A DNA stretch of 64,000 nucleotides from an uncultured Christensenellaceae bacterium (GTDB taxonomy: Bacteria > Bacillota > Clostridia > Christensenellales > Borkfalkiaceae), in contig CAJUJF010000010.1 in the NCBI GenBank assembly GCA_910586825.1, forward strand, positions 1 to 64,000, given 5' to 3'. The notes under the pieces are model-generated. The model made no database searches. It saw nothing but the letters and a program-made list of their open reading frames with translations, and was not told the origin of the DNA. Below, piece by piece: positions 51,520-60,415 of the stretch; position 1 is the stretch's first letter, and the number at the start of each line of letters is the position of its first letter. The position numbers and the translations under genes were made by a program.

Positions 51520-52287
51520 TTAAATCTCCTCCGTTCCGAATAACGGAACTTCGTATTCTATATTTTCCATGACAAGCCCGCACGCGGGCATCGTCTTGGC
51601 GAGACAGCCGCGCCTGCCGCTTGTAAACGCCGCCGTGATCCCCTCCCGTTTTCCGCACCCCACGGCGATCAGTTCGCCGGCAATGATGCGTACCATATTA
51701 TATAGGAATCCGCTTCCGCATACGGAAATGCGGAACACCTCCGCCGTACCGACCGTTTCGGAATCCACCCGTACCGAATACACCGTGCGCACGCTCGTCT
51801 TGACGGAAGAGCCTGCGGCGCAAAATGCTTTGAAATCGTGTTCGCCTTCGAGAAGCCGCGCCGCTTCGCGCATTGCGGAAAGATCGGGCTTGCCCGATAC
51901 GCGCGCGCAGAACCGCCGAAGAAGGGGCTGTTCGGTCTCTGAACAATAAAAGGTATAACAGTACGTCTTCCGTTTTGCCGAGCGCGTGCAATCGAAGCCC
52001 TCAGGCGCCCGTATACTCTTTAATACCCTTAAATCGGGCGGAAGAAACCGATTGAAGCAATCTTTTATCTTTTTTGCGGGAATGTTCGTCTCCGCGTCGA
52101 AATGGCAGACCTGACCGCGCGCATGCACGCCTGCGTCCGTACGCCCGCTTCCGCAGATCTTCGCCCGAACACCGAGCGCTTCTTCCGCCGCCCGTTCCAG
52201 CTCCCCCTGCACCGTACGGCAATCGGGCTGGATCTGGAATCCCGAAAAATCCGTGCCGTCGTAACTGATCAAAAGCGCGAACCTCAT
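51520..52287 (-). CDS. truA: tRNA pseudouridine(38-40) synthase TruA
   Basis: A 255-residue enzyme that isomerises uridines 38-40 in the anticodon arm. The catalytic Asp is in GSGRTDAGVHARGQ (about residue 51), and the C-terminal GSGFLYNMVRIIAG is typical. It overlaps the ecfT stop by 4 bases. The ecfA-ecfA-ecfT-truA order is the ancestral Bacillota arrangement, here without the flanking ribosomal protein genes. Confidence 0.96.
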   Translation of the reverse strand: MRFALLISYDGTDFSGFQIQPDCRTVQGELERAAEEALGVRAKICGSGRTDAGVHARGQVCHFDAETNIPAKKIKDCFNRFLPPDLRVLKSIRAPEGFDCTRSAKRKTYCYTFYCSETEQPLLRRFCARVSGKPDLSAMREAARLLEGEHDFKAFCAAGSSVKTSVRTVYSVRVDSETVGTAEVFRISVCGSGFLYNMVRIIAGELIAVGCGKREGITAAFTSGRRGCLAKTMPACGLVMENIEYEVPLFGTEEI

Positions 52288-53096
52288 ATCGCACCCACCC
52301 CGTACACGCGCAACAGGACGACGCCCGTCACAAGCGCCGCGCCGAAGAAAAAGCCCACGAGATCCCGCCAGCCGAACCGCAGTTTTTTGAACTTCGTGCG
52401 TTTTTTTCCGCCCGAATAACAGCGCGCGTCCATCGCGTCGCCGAGTTCTTCCGCGCGCCGAAGCGCGGAGAGCAGCAACGGAATCAGCACGGGAACGATC
52501 GACTTGATCTTTTTGATCAGCCCGCCCCTTTCGAAATCCGCGCCGCGCGCTTTTTGCGCGTTTTTAATGCGCTCCGTTTCGTCCATGAGAATGGGAATGA
52601 ATCTGAGCGCGATGCTCATGATGAGCGCAAGTTCGTGAACGGGAAACCGAATCCATTTCAGCGGCGTGAGCAGACTTTCGATCCCGTCGGTGAGTTCTAC
52701 GGGCGCGGTCGTGTACGTGAGCAACGAAGAACAGGTGACGAGCAACACGAGCCGACAGACGAGAAACGCCGAAAATATCAAGCCCTCCGTCGTCACGGTC
52801 AAAAACTTCCAACTCCACAGCACCGTTTCGCCGCGAAAAAAGAACACGTTGATCACCGCGGTGAACAGAACGAGAAAGAGAATCCCGCGAAGCGCGCGCA
52901 ACACTTTCAGAAACGGAACGCGTGAAAACGCGATGATCAGAATCATGACGAACGCGCAAGCCGCCAAGCCGTAAAAACTCGTCGCCAGAAAGATGGCGGT
53001 GATAAAGGCGATCAGGAACAGGATTTTCAGCCGCGGGTCCATGCGGTGAATAAAGGAAGTTACGGGATAATATTGCCCGAACGCGACGTCTTTCAT
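52284..53096 (-). CDS. ecfT: ECF transporter membrane component EcfT
   Basis: A 270-residue transmembrane scaffold of a group II energy-coupling factor transporter. It couples two ATPases to exchangeable vitamin or metal-binding S components. Five or six helices are followed by the cytoplasmic coupling helices with the paired A-R-G type motifs (KARGADF and MDARCYSG). It overlaps ecfA2 and truA by 4 bases on each side. No S component is encoded nearby, as expected for a shared module. Confidence 0.93.
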   Translation of the reverse strand: MKDVAFGQYYPVTSFIHRMDPRLKILFLIAFITAIFLATSFYGLAACAFVMILIIAFSRVPFLKVLRALRGILFLVLFTAVINVFFFRGETVLWSWKFLTVTTEGLIFSAFLVCRLVLLVTCSSLLTYTTAPVELTDGIESLLTPLKWIRFPVHELALIMSIALRFIPILMDETERIKNAQKARGADFERGGLIKKIKSIVPVLIPLLLSALRRAEELGDAMDARCYSGGKKRTKFKKLRFGWRDLVGFFFGAALVTGVVLLRVYGVGAI

Positions 53097-54013
53097 ACCG
53101 CGCCCCCCTTTGCTTTCAGCACTTTTCCGACGAAATCCTCCGCCGTAAAATCGCAGTCGATCTCAACGCCTTTCTCTTTGAGGAGCGCGCAGAGCCGCGC
53201 GGTAAGCGGAACGTCCAGTCCGAGCGCCTTCAACTCCTCCCCTTTGCGGAAGAGTTCGCGGGGCGGAAGCGCGTACTTCACCGCGCCGTCCGAAAAGACC
53301 GCCGCCCGCGTACAGTTTTCGCTGATCTCGTCCATGTCGTGCGAAACGATGATCACCGTTTTGCACCACTCGCGGTGGAGGCGGTGCAACAGCTCCATGA
53401 TCTCGCGTTTGCCGAGCGGATCGAGACCCGCCGCAGGCTCGTCGAGAACCAGAACTTCGGGACGGGTCACGATGACGCCCGCAATGGCGACCCGCCGCTT
53501 CTGCCCGCCCGAAAGGTCGAAAGGAGACTTGTCCTTGATTTCTTCGTAATTCAGTCCGACGATCCCGAGTGCGGCGCGCACGGCGGCTTCTTTCTCCTCC
53601 GCCGTGAGTTTTTTATCGGAAAAATTTTTCAAGCCGAACGCAACGTCCTCTTTCACCGTTTCGGCAAAGAGCTGGTATTCGGGATATTGGAACACCATGC
53701 CGACCTTTTTCCGCAGGGCGCGGAAATCCGTTTTCTTCGAAGTGAGATCGAACTCCCCCACGGTCAGCACCGTTTTCGGCGGAACCGGCTTACCCTTTTT
53801 CGGCTTCTTTTCCCGATACCGTTTTAACGAGGAAGGCACCCGCAACAATCCGTTCAGATGCTGTACAAACGTGCTCTTGCCGCTGCCCGTGTGTCCGATA
53901 ATGCCGAAAAATTCCCCCTCTTCGATCGTGAGAGAGACGTCTTTCAAAGCCGCCGTCGCAAAGAGGGAACCGGCGTTGTAGGTATAACTCAAACGCTCCG
54001 CCGTAATACGCAC
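53093..54013 (-). CDS. ecfA2: ECF transporter ATPase EcfA2
   Basis: A 306-residue ABC ATPase. Walker A GHTGSGKST, signature DLSGGQKRR, Walker B VLVLDEPAAGLD and the switch His in IVSHDMDE are present. A charged loop after Walker A (RYREKKPKKGK) is typical of EcfA2. It overlaps ecfA1 by 25 bases and ecfT by 4, so all are co-translated. It pairs with EcfA1 as the heterodimeric motor. Confidence 0.95.
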   Translation of the reverse strand: MRITAERLSYTYNAGSLFATAALKDVSLTIEEGEFFGIIGHTGSGKSTFVQHLNGLLRVPSSLKRYREKKPKKGKPVPPKTVLTVGEFDLTSKKTDFRALRKKVGMVFQYPEYQLFAETVKEDVAFGLKNFSDKKLTAEEKEAAVRAALGIVGLNYEEIKDKSPFDLSGGQKRRVAIAGVIVTRPEVLVLDEPAAGLDPLGKREIMELLHRLHREWCKTVIIVSHDMDEISENCTRAAVFSDGAVKYALPPRELFRKGEELKALGLDVPLTARLCALLKEKGVEIDCDFTAEDFVGKVLKAKGGAV

Positions 54014-54822
54014 CGCGCGATTTCCTCCGCAAGTTTTTCTTCGCTCATCGTATCCTCGATCTCCATTCCGCCCGCGCGCAAACGATTCGCAATCGCGCCG
54101 ATCCGCGGAAGATCGAGATTGTAGGTCAACAGTTCTTCCTGCCGCTCGAATATCTCTTCCGGCGCGCCGGACATGACGATCTCGCCGCGGTTCATCACGA
54201 TCGCGCGGTCTGCAAGCAACGCTTCTTCCGGAAAATGCGTCACGAGCAGAACGGTGATCTTTTCTTCCCGGTTCAGTCGGAGCACGACGTCGATAATCTC
54301 TTTTCTGCCGCGCGGATCGAGCATCGCGGTCGATTCGTCGAGGATCATGATTTTCGGTTTCAACGCCAACACGCCCGCGATCGCGACCCGCTGTTTCTGC
54401 CCGCCCGAAAGCCGCGCGACCGTCGCATGGCGGTAATCCTGCATGCCGACCGCGCCCAGCGCAAATTCGATGCGCGCCCCGATCTCTTCCCGTGGCAGAC
54501 CGATGTTTTCCGCGCCGAACGCAACGTCGTCCTCCACGTAGGAAGCGACCGTCTGGTTGTCGGGATTCTGAAACACGACCCCTACGTTTCTGCGGATCTC
54601 GAAAAGGTTTTTATTGGTGAGCGGCTTGCCGAACACGCTGATTTCGCCCGCGTCCGCTTCGAGCAAACCGTTCGCGAGACGGGCGAGCGTGCTTTTTCCG
54701 CTGCCGTTATGACCGAGAACGACGACGAATTCCCCTTCCTCGACCGAAAAATTTAGATTTTTAATTGTAAAGGACCCGTCGCCGTACGAAAACGCGACGC
54801 CTTTGAATTCAAGTGCCTGCAT
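53989..54822 (-). CDS. ecfA1: ECF transporter ATPase EcfA1
   Basis: A 277-residue ABC ATPase: Walker A GHNGSGKST, Q-loop VVFQNPDNQ, signature RLSGGQKQR, Walker B IMILDESTAMLD, His switch LVTHFPEEAL. It is the first gene of the ecfA1-ecfA2-ecfT-truA operon. The ribosome site is only an A/G-rich stretch. The 3' end overlaps ecfA2 by 25 bases. Confidence 0.95.
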   Translation of the reverse strand: MQALEFKGVAFSYGDGSFTIKNLNFSVEEGEFVVVLGHNGSGKSTLARLANGLLEADAGEISVFGKPLTNKNLFEIRRNVGVVFQNPDNQTVASYVEDDVAFGAENIGLPREEIGARIEFALGAVGMQDYRHATVARLSGGQKQRVAIAGVLALKPKIMILDESTAMLDPRGRKEIIDVVLRLNREEKITVLLVTHFPEEALLADRAIVMNRGEIVMSGAPEEIFERQEELLTYNLDLPRIGAIANRLRAGGMEIEDTMSEEKLAEEIARCVLRRSV

Positions 54823-54851
54823 TTTTTCTTTTCTTTATTGGATTCTCACAT

Positions 54852-54880
54852 ATTATACCAAAATCACCGCGATTTTACAA
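54852..54880 (-). promoter_or_regulatory. Promoter of the ecf-truA operon
   Basis: On the minus strand TTGTAA (54875-54880), 17 bases, then TATAAT (54852-54857), about 30 bases before ecfA1. Confidence 0.75.
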
Positions 54881-54923
54881 TGAAAACGCAGTGAAATCCG
54901 AAAAAAGATTTCTTTCCAAACAC

Positions 54924-54952
54924 TTGCAAATCTTTTCCCGCTATGTTATACT
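54924..54952 (+). promoter_or_regulatory. Promoter of the leucine-rich-repeat lipoprotein
   Basis: TTGCAA (54924-54929), 17 bases, then TATACT (54947-54952). The expected first transcribed base (about 54959) is exactly the first base of the long hairpin described next. Confidence 0.8.
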
Positions 54953-54958
54953 GAACCT

Positions 54959-55112
54959 ACCACACAAAATCGAATATTTTTTTGACGAAGCGCAATAGTA
55001 TAAAGGCATTGCGTATCTCTTTTTGCTTTGTCAAAAAATAGATTTTGTGTGGTAACGAATTCGGAGATACCATGCAGTGTGTTTCCAAATTCGGGAACAC
55101 ACTTTTTTATTT
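54959..55112 (+). ncRNA. Structured 5' leader of unknown class
   Basis: The RNA begins with a 95-base hairpin. A perfect 13-bp closing stem (54959-54971 with 55041-55053) encloses a second helix of about 16 bp (54975-54991 with 55025-55040; one bulged T, one G-U). A 6-bp apical hairpin CGCAAT/ATTGCG (54991-54996 with 55008-55013) tops it, with an unpaired loop AGTATAAAGGC. After it comes CGAATTCGG (55056-55064), which can pair at 8 of 9 positions with CCAAATTCG inside the following terminator (55085-55093), offering an antiterminator. I do not recognise a known riboswitch, T-box or protein-binding leader. Confidence 0.6.
55076..55112 (+). terminator. Premature terminator in the leader
   Basis: An 11-bp stem (55076-55086 with 55093-55103), hexaloop AAATTC, then TTTTTATTTT. 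It lies 4 bases before the GGAGG (55117-55121) of the lipoprotein gene, so it must be read through for expression. Confidence 0.88.
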
Positions 55113-55125
55113 TACGGAGGTATTT

Positions 55126-56232
55126 ATGAAAAAGAAACTGCTATTTGCCGCCGGCGCATCATTGTTTGCCGCCCTCGTTCCGCTCACCGCCTGTAACTTT
55201 TGGGGAGGAATAAACAAAAAACCGTCGGGAAAACACGAACATACTTTTTCCGAAACCTGGCAGTATGACGAAACGGAACACTGGCATGAATCAACTTGCG
55301 GACACGACGTGACCGACGGAAAAAATCAACATGATTTTGACAATAGAAATTGTATCGAATGCGGCTATTTATTACCACCGGAAGAAAAAGAACTTACGAT
55401 TGACAAATTGCATTTTATCTGGAACACGGAATTATACGGTTATACCGTTAGCGCAAATAAAGAGAAAATACATTCCTTAAAGAAAATCGAGATTCCTGCT
55501 TCCGTCAATCGGTATCCGGTAAAGGGAATTGATGACTTAGCATTCGCAAAATGCAACGAGCTTACAACCGTCACTATTCCCGACAGCGTAACAGACATTG
55601 GAGACGCGGCGTTTGCCTATTGTAAAAATTTGAAGAGCATCACCGTTCCAGACAGTGTCACGAAGTTCGGAGAAGCAGTGTTTGGCTATTGCGAAAGCTT
55701 GACAAACGTTACGATTCCAAACAACTTAAAAACAATATCATACGGTATGTTTGCCTATTGTTACAGGTTAACAAGTATCAAAATACCCTATGGCGTAACG
55801 AGTATTCAAGGCGGTGCGTTTGGGTTTTGCAAAAATTTGACGAACATTACAATTCCCGACAGCGTGACGGAAATAGAAAGCGGCGTATTCATGGGTTGTA
55901 GCGGACTTACAAGCATTGCACTTCCTGACAGCGTGACGTATATCGGAAACGATGCATTTTTCGAATGTAGCCGATTGTCAAACATCATGATTCCGCACGG
56001 AGTTTCATCGATTGAGAGCGACACTTTCACCAACTGCAACGAATTGATAAGCATTTCCATTCCGGTCAGCGTAACCAATATTAAATATGCGTTCTCGTCC
56101 TGTAACAATTTATCGGAAATACATTTTAACGGAACGATCGCGCAATGGAACGCAATCGAAAAAGCAAACGAATGGGATAGAGACATCAGAACTTACACCG
56201 TTTACTGCACGGACGGACAAATAAACAAATAA
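55126..56232 (+). CDS. BspA-type leucine-rich-repeat lipoprotein
   Basis: A 368-residue surface lipoprotein. The signal peptide ends at lipobox LTAC. A short His/Cys-rich region follows (HEHTFSETW, EHWHESTCGH, CIECGY; about residues 40-95), of a kind often seen before surface repeats and possibly metal-binding. Then about eight BspA-like repeats of 23 residues follow the pattern 'LTSITIPDSVTSIGDAAFAYC'-like spacing, ending with a half repeat and EIHFNGT. BspA-like proteins mediate adhesion in Bacteroides and Treponema. The ATG at 55126 has GGAGG 4 bases upstream. Expression is gated by the upstream leader and terminator. Composition is A/T-richer than the neighbours. Confidence 0.88.
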   Translation: MKKKLLFAAGASLFAALVPLTACNFWGGINKKPSGKHEHTFSETWQYDETEHWHESTCGHDVTDGKNQHDFDNRNCIECGYLLPPEEKELTIDKLHFIWNTELYGYTVSANKEKIHSLKKIEIPASVNRYPVKGIDDLAFAKCNELTTVTIPDSVTDIGDAAFAYCKNLKSITVPDSVTKFGEAVFGYCESLTNVTIPNNLKTISYGMFAYCYRLTSIKIPYGVTSIQGGAFGFCKNLTNITIPDSVTEIESGVFMGCSGLTSIALPDSVTYIGNDAFFECSRLSNIMIPHGVSSIESDTFTNCNELISISIPVSVTNIKYAFSSCNNLSEIHFNGTIAQWNAIEKANEWDRDIRTYTVYCTDGQINK

Positions 56233-56267
56233 AAAGACGCCGCGACTACCAATCGCGGCGTCTTTTT
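56231..56267. terminator. Bidirectional terminator
   Basis: A perfect 15-bp stem including A/T flanks (56231-56245 with 56253-56267). It serves the lipoprotein gene (plus) and the small membrane protein gene (minus), whose stop codons it touches. Confidence 0.92.
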
Positions 56268-56490
56268 ATTCGGGCTTTTCTGCCTGTTCCTTTTGATTCT
56301 TTTCTTCCGCTTTGGCTTGCCGGTTTTCTTTCGCGCGAATATTGTGATCCACCCAGCCCAGAACGCAACACACCGTGCCGATCACCGCGGTGACAATCGA
56401 TATGTAGACAAAAGCCTCGACAACATTACCGAAAAGAAACAGCCAGATACTGAAAACGTACATCCCAATCCCAAACAAAATTGCAATCAT
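56266..56490 (-). CDS. Small two-TM membrane protein
   Basis: A 74-residue protein with two hydrophobic helices (about residues 2-20 and 25-46) and a highly charged C-terminal tail (KENRQAKAEEKNQKEQAEK). No known family recognised. An AAAGGAG ribosome site 7 bases before the ATG supports it as a real gene. It stands alone, convergent with the leucine-rich-repeat gene. Confidence 0.7.
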   Translation of the reverse strand: MIAILFGIGMYVFSIWLFLFGNVVEAFVYISIVTAVIGTVCCVLGWVDHNIRAKENRQAKAEEKNQKEQAEKPE

Positions 56491-56682
56491 AGATATTCTC
56501 CTTTAACATTCTGAATTGATTCCAAAAACAAACGCGACAAGACGCGTTTGTCCGAAAACCGATTTGCTCCGTTGCCCACGTCACGATTAAATTGTAACAT
56601 ATTATCGCATTTTGTCAATACTTGGATAAAAAATAATTTCATATTTATTTCGCAAAACGGACAAGTTTTTCTTTCCCCGCTA

Positions 56683-56711
56683 TTGACTTTGCCGTAAAAA
56701 ACCTATATAAT
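56683..56711 (+). promoter_or_regulatory. Promoter of the pyruvate:ferredoxin oxidoreductase gene
   Basis: TTGACT (56683-56688), 17 bases, then a perfect TATAAT (56706-56711). The leader is about 72 bases with no obvious structure. Confidence 0.88.
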
Positions 56712-56789
56712 AGTTTGGGTGCGGACAGGCACGGCTTTTTCCGCGCGCAAAATCAGGTAATATTATTTATTTTATTGGAGGTTTTATTC

Positions 56790-59700
56790 ATGACTAAGAT
56801 GACAATAGACGGCAATACCGCCGCCTCGCACGTCGCTTACGCGTTCTCGGAAGTGGCTGCCATCTACCCCATCACCCCCTCGTCCCCCATGGCGGAATCC
56901 GCCGACGAATGGGCGACCCAAGGCAGAGTGAACATGTGGGGACAAAAACTCCGCATTGCCGAAATGCAATCGGAAGGCGGCGCGGCAGGCGCGGTACACG
57001 GTTCGCTGACCGCGGGCGCGCTCACCACCACTTACACCGCTTCGCAGGGGCTTTTGCTCATGATCCCCAACATGTACAAGATTTCGGGCGAACTGCTCCC
57101 CATGGTCATGCACGTTTCGGCGCGCGCGCTTGCGGCGCATTCGCTGAACATCTTCGGCGACCATGCCGACGTTATGGCTTGCCGTCAGACGGGATTCGCG
57201 ATGATCGCCGGCTGCTCGGTGCAGGAAGTCATGGATCTTGCGCTCGTCGCGCACCTCTCCACGCTACGCTCCCGCGTCCCCTTCATCAACTTCTTCGACG
57301 GATTCCGTACTTCGCACGAAGTGAGCAAGATCGACGCGATCGATTACGCCGAAATGAAAGCGATCTTCGACAAAAAGGGTCTCGATAAAGACGTGGCGGC
57401 GTTCAAAGCGCGCGCGCTCAATCCCGAACACCCCGTACAGCGCGGCACGGCGCAGAACGGCGACACCTATTTCCAGAACCGCGAAACGGCGAACAGTTAC
57501 TACAACGCGACGCCCGCGATCGTGCAGGAGATGATGGACGAAGTTTCCGCCCTTACGGGAAGAAATTATCACCTCTTCGACTACGTGGGCGATCCCAAAG
57601 CGGAAAACGTGATCGTCATTATGGGTTCGGGCGCGGAGACGGTGGAAGAGAGCATCAACAAACTCAATAAACAGGGCAAAAAGTACGGCTTGATCAAAGT
57701 CCGCCTGTACCGCCCGTTCGTGACCGACGCGTTCGTCGCGGCGATCCCCAAGACCTGCAAAAAGATCGCGGTTCTCGACAGAACGAAAGAACCCGGCTCG
57801 CTCGGCGAACCCCTTTACCTCGACGTATGCACCTCCCTGCTCGAAAAGGGCATGAAGAATATCGACGTTGTCGGCGGAAGATACGGTTTGGGTTCCAAGG
57901 AATTCAACCCCTCGATGGTGCTTTCCGTTTACAAGAACCTCGAAGCGAAACAACCCAAGAATCACTTCACCGTCGGTATCTACGAAGACGTGACGAACAC
58001 TTCGCTCGACTTCTCCGAAAAATTCGACGCGGCGCCCGAAGGCTCCACCTCCTGCAAATTCTACGGACTCGGTTCGGACGGTACGGTCGGCGCGAACAAG
58101 AACTCCATCAAGATTATCGGCGACCACACCGACATGTACGCGCAGGCGTATTTCTTCTACGACAGCAAGAAGTCGGGCGGCATCACCGTCTCCCACCTCC
58201 GCTTCGGAAAAACGCCCATTCAGAGCGAATATCTGATCGACTCGGCGGACTTCATCGCCTGCCATAATCCCTCGTACATCATCCGTTACGATATGACGAG
58301 CGATCTGAAAGAGGGCGGCGCGTTCCTGCTCAACGCTCCCTGGACGACGGTGGAAGAACTCGAAAAGAACCTTCCCGCGAAAGTCAAGAACGCGCTCGCG
58401 AAAAAGCACGCGAAACTCTACGTGATCGACGCGATCGAGATCGCCGCGAAACTGGGTCTGCGCGGCAGAACGAACACCATTCTGCAATCGGCGTTCTTCC
58501 TGATCAACGAACAGATCATGCCCTACGCGACGGCGGTCGAGCTCATGAAGAAGATGGCGTACAAGTCCTTCGCGAGAAAAGGCGACGCAATCGTACAGAT
58601 GAACTACAACGCGATCGATTCCGCGAAAGAGAATCTCGTGAAGATCGAAATCCCCGCTTCCTGGGAAAAGACGACCGAAGGCGCGGACATGATCTCCCAG
58701 CCCGGCAACGACTACTTCCGGAACGTGGTTTCTCCCATTCTCGCGCTCGAAGGCGACAAGCTCCCCTCCTCCGCGTTCGAAGCGGACGGCACCGTTCCGA
58801 CCGGCACGACCAAGTACGAAAAACGCGGCGTCGCCGTTATGGTTCCCAAGTGGGTCAAAGAAAACTGCATTCAGTGCAACTTCTGTTCCTTCGTATGCCC
58901 GCACGCGTGCATCCGTCCCGCGCTCGTCGCAAACGGAAGCGACAAACCCGCGGACTTCGATACCAAGCCCGCTACGGGAATCCCCGGATATGAGTTCCGC
59001 ATGCAGGTGTCCCCGCTCGACTGTATGGGTTGCGGCGTTTGCGCGGAAGTCTGCCCCGGCATGAAGGGAAACAAGGCGTTGGTCATGACGCCGTTTGCCG
59101 AACTCGAAGTAAAAGAAGCGAAGAATTGGGAATACGCGGTAGAACTTCCCGAAGCCGACCTTTCGAACGCGAAAATGGCGGACGTGAAGAAGTCGCAGTT
59201 CACCCCTTCCCTCTTCGAATTCTCCGGCGCGTGCGCGGGCTGCGGAGAAACCCCTTACGTAAAGGTCGTCACCCAGCTGTTTGGCGATCGGATGATCGTT
59301 GCGAATGCGACGGGCTGCTCCTCCATCTACGGCGGCTCCTCCCCCACCTGCCCTTACACGACCAACAAGCAAGGTCACGGACCCGCATGGGCAAACTCGC
59401 TGTTCGAAGACAACGCGGAATTCGGATACGGCATGAATCTTGCTTATAAGGCGAGAAGAAGCGCATTGAAAGAGAAAGTCGAGAAACTTGCAGGACTGTG
59501 GAGCGGCTGGGCAGAAGGCAAAGCGGCTTGCGAGAGATGGATCGCAAATATGGACGACGCGGAAGGAAGCAAAACCGCGGCTGCCGAACTTGTAAAACGC
59601 ATTGAGGAGTGCAAGGACTGCGGCTGCGAATGCGACGCGCTTGAAAAAGAAATCTATACCGATAAAGACTGCCTCGTGAAGAAATCCTTCTGGATTATCG

Positions 59701-60326
59701 GCGGCGACGGCTGGGCTTACGACATCGGTTACGGCGGACTCGATCACGTGCTCGCTTCCGGCGAAGACGTGAACGTACTCGTACTCGACACCGAAGTTTA
59801 TTCCAACACGGGCGGACAGGCTTCGAAATCCACCCCCATCGGCGCGGTTGCGAAATTCGCTTCGAGCGGAAAGCGCGTCAAGAAGAAGGATCTCGGCATG
59901 ATCGCGGCGTCCTACGGATACGTTTACGTTGCGCAGTGCGCAATGGGCGCGGACAAGACGCAGCTCGTCAAAGCGCTGAAAGAAGCGGAAGCGTACCACG
60001 GACCTTCCCTCATCATCTGCTATGCGCCCTGCATCAACCACGGCATCAACATGACGAAGTCGCAGGCGGAACAGAAATCGGCGGTCGATTGCGGTTACTG
60101 GCAGCTGTACCGTTACAATCCCGAACTTGCGGACAAGGGAGAGAACCCCTTCACCCTCGATTCGAAGGATCCCACCGAGGACTATCAGGCGTTCATCTTA
60201 GGCGAAACCCGTTATGCTTCGCTGAAAAAGACGCAGCCCGAAGTTGCGGAAGAACTCTTCAAAAAGACGGAAGAATCTTCGAAAGCGCGCCTTGCGGGCT
60301 ATAAGAAGATGGCGGGAAAAGAATAA
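56790..60326 (+). CDS. nifJ: Pyruvate:ferredoxin (flavodoxin) oxidoreductase
   Basis: A single-chain 1178-residue PFOR that converts pyruvate and CoA to acetyl-CoA, CO2 and reduced ferredoxin, the central step of anaerobic fermentation. Domains in order: pyrimidine-binding TPP domain (YPITPSSPMAE), the transketolase C-terminal-like domain, the gamma domain (FYDSKKSGGITVSHLRFG), and a two-cluster ferredoxin domain. That domain has CIQCNFCSFVCPHAC and CMGCGVCAEVCP, about residues 690-760. The TPP-binding C-terminal domain has GACAGCGETPY, IGGDGWAYDIG and the VYSNTGGQ segment. The ATG at 56790 follows GGAGG. Codon use is strongly biased to C-ending codons, a sign of high expression. Confidence 0.97.
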   Translation: MTKMTIDGNTAASHVAYAFSEVAAIYPITPSSPMAESADEWATQGRVNMWGQKLRIAEMQSEGGAAGAVHGSLTAGALTTTYTASQGLLLMIPNMYKISGELLPMVMHVSARALAAHSLNIFGDHADVMACRQTGFAMIAGCSVQEVMDLALVAHLSTLRSRVPFINFFDGFRTSHEVSKIDAIDYAEMKAIFDKKGLDKDVAAFKARALNPEHPVQRGTAQNGDTYFQNRETANSYYNATPAIVQEMMDEVSALTGRNYHLFDYVGDPKAENVIVIMGSGAETVEESINKLNKQGKKYGLIKVRLYRPFVTDAFVAAIPKTCKKIAVLDRTKEPGSLGEPLYLDVCTSLLEKGMKNIDVVGGRYGLGSKEFNPSMVLSVYKNLEAKQPKNHFTVGIYEDVTNTSLDFSEKFDAAPEGSTSCKFYGLGSDGTVGANKNSIKIIGDHTDMYAQAYFFYDSKKSGGITVSHLRFGKTPIQSEYLIDSADFIACHNPSYIIRYDMTSDLKEGGAFLLNAPWTTVEELEKNLPAKVKNALAKKHAKLYVIDAIEIAAKLGLRGRTNTILQSAFFLINEQIMPYATAVELMKKMAYKSFARKGDAIVQMNYNAIDSAKENLVKIEIPASWEKTTEGADMISQPGNDYFRNVVSPILALEGDKLPSSAFEADGTVPTGTTKYEKRGVAVMVPKWVKENCIQCNFCSFVCPHACIRPALVANGSDKPADFDTKPATGIPGYEFRMQVSPLDCMGCGVCAEVCPGMKGNKALVMTPFAELEVKEAKNWEYAVELPEADLSNAKMADVKKSQFTPSLFEFSGACAGCGETPYVKVVTQLFGDRMIVANATGCSSIYGGSSPTCPYTTNKQGHGPAWANSLFEDNAEFGYGMNLAYKARRSALKEKVEKLAGLWSGWAEGKAACERWIANMDDAEGSKTAAAELVKRIEECKDCGCECDALEKEIYTDKDCLVKKSFWIIGGDGWAYDIGYGGLDHVLASGEDVNVLVLDTEVYSNTGGQASKSTPIGAVAKFASSGKRVKKKDLGMIAASYGYVYVAQCAMGADKTQLVKALKEAEAYHGPSLIICYAPCINHGINMTKSQAEQKSAVDCGYWQLYRYNPELADKGENPFTLDSKDPTEDYQAFILGETRYASLKKTQPEVAEELFKKTEESSKARLAGYKKMAGKE

Positions 60327-60351
60327 TTTCCGCATAACGCAAAACGAACAG

Positions 60352-60388
60352 GAACGGCAATTTGGCAATCAAATTGCCGTTCTTTTAA
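60352..60388 (+). terminator. Terminator of the oxidoreductase gene
   Basis: A perfect 12-bp stem (60352-60363 with 60371-60382) followed by TTTT. It separates nifJ from the dehydrogenase gene, 25 bases after the stop. No clear promoter follows, so some read-through is likely. Confidence 0.82.
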
Positions 60389-60415
60389 AAACCGCAAATT
60401 TTACGGAGGATCACG

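Noticed and set aside
54959..55053. Miniature inverted-repeat transposon
   Set aside because: The 13-bp ends would fit, but no target-site duplication is visible and the left end coincides exactly with a promoter start; an RNA leader explains it better. A second genomic copy would revive the idea.
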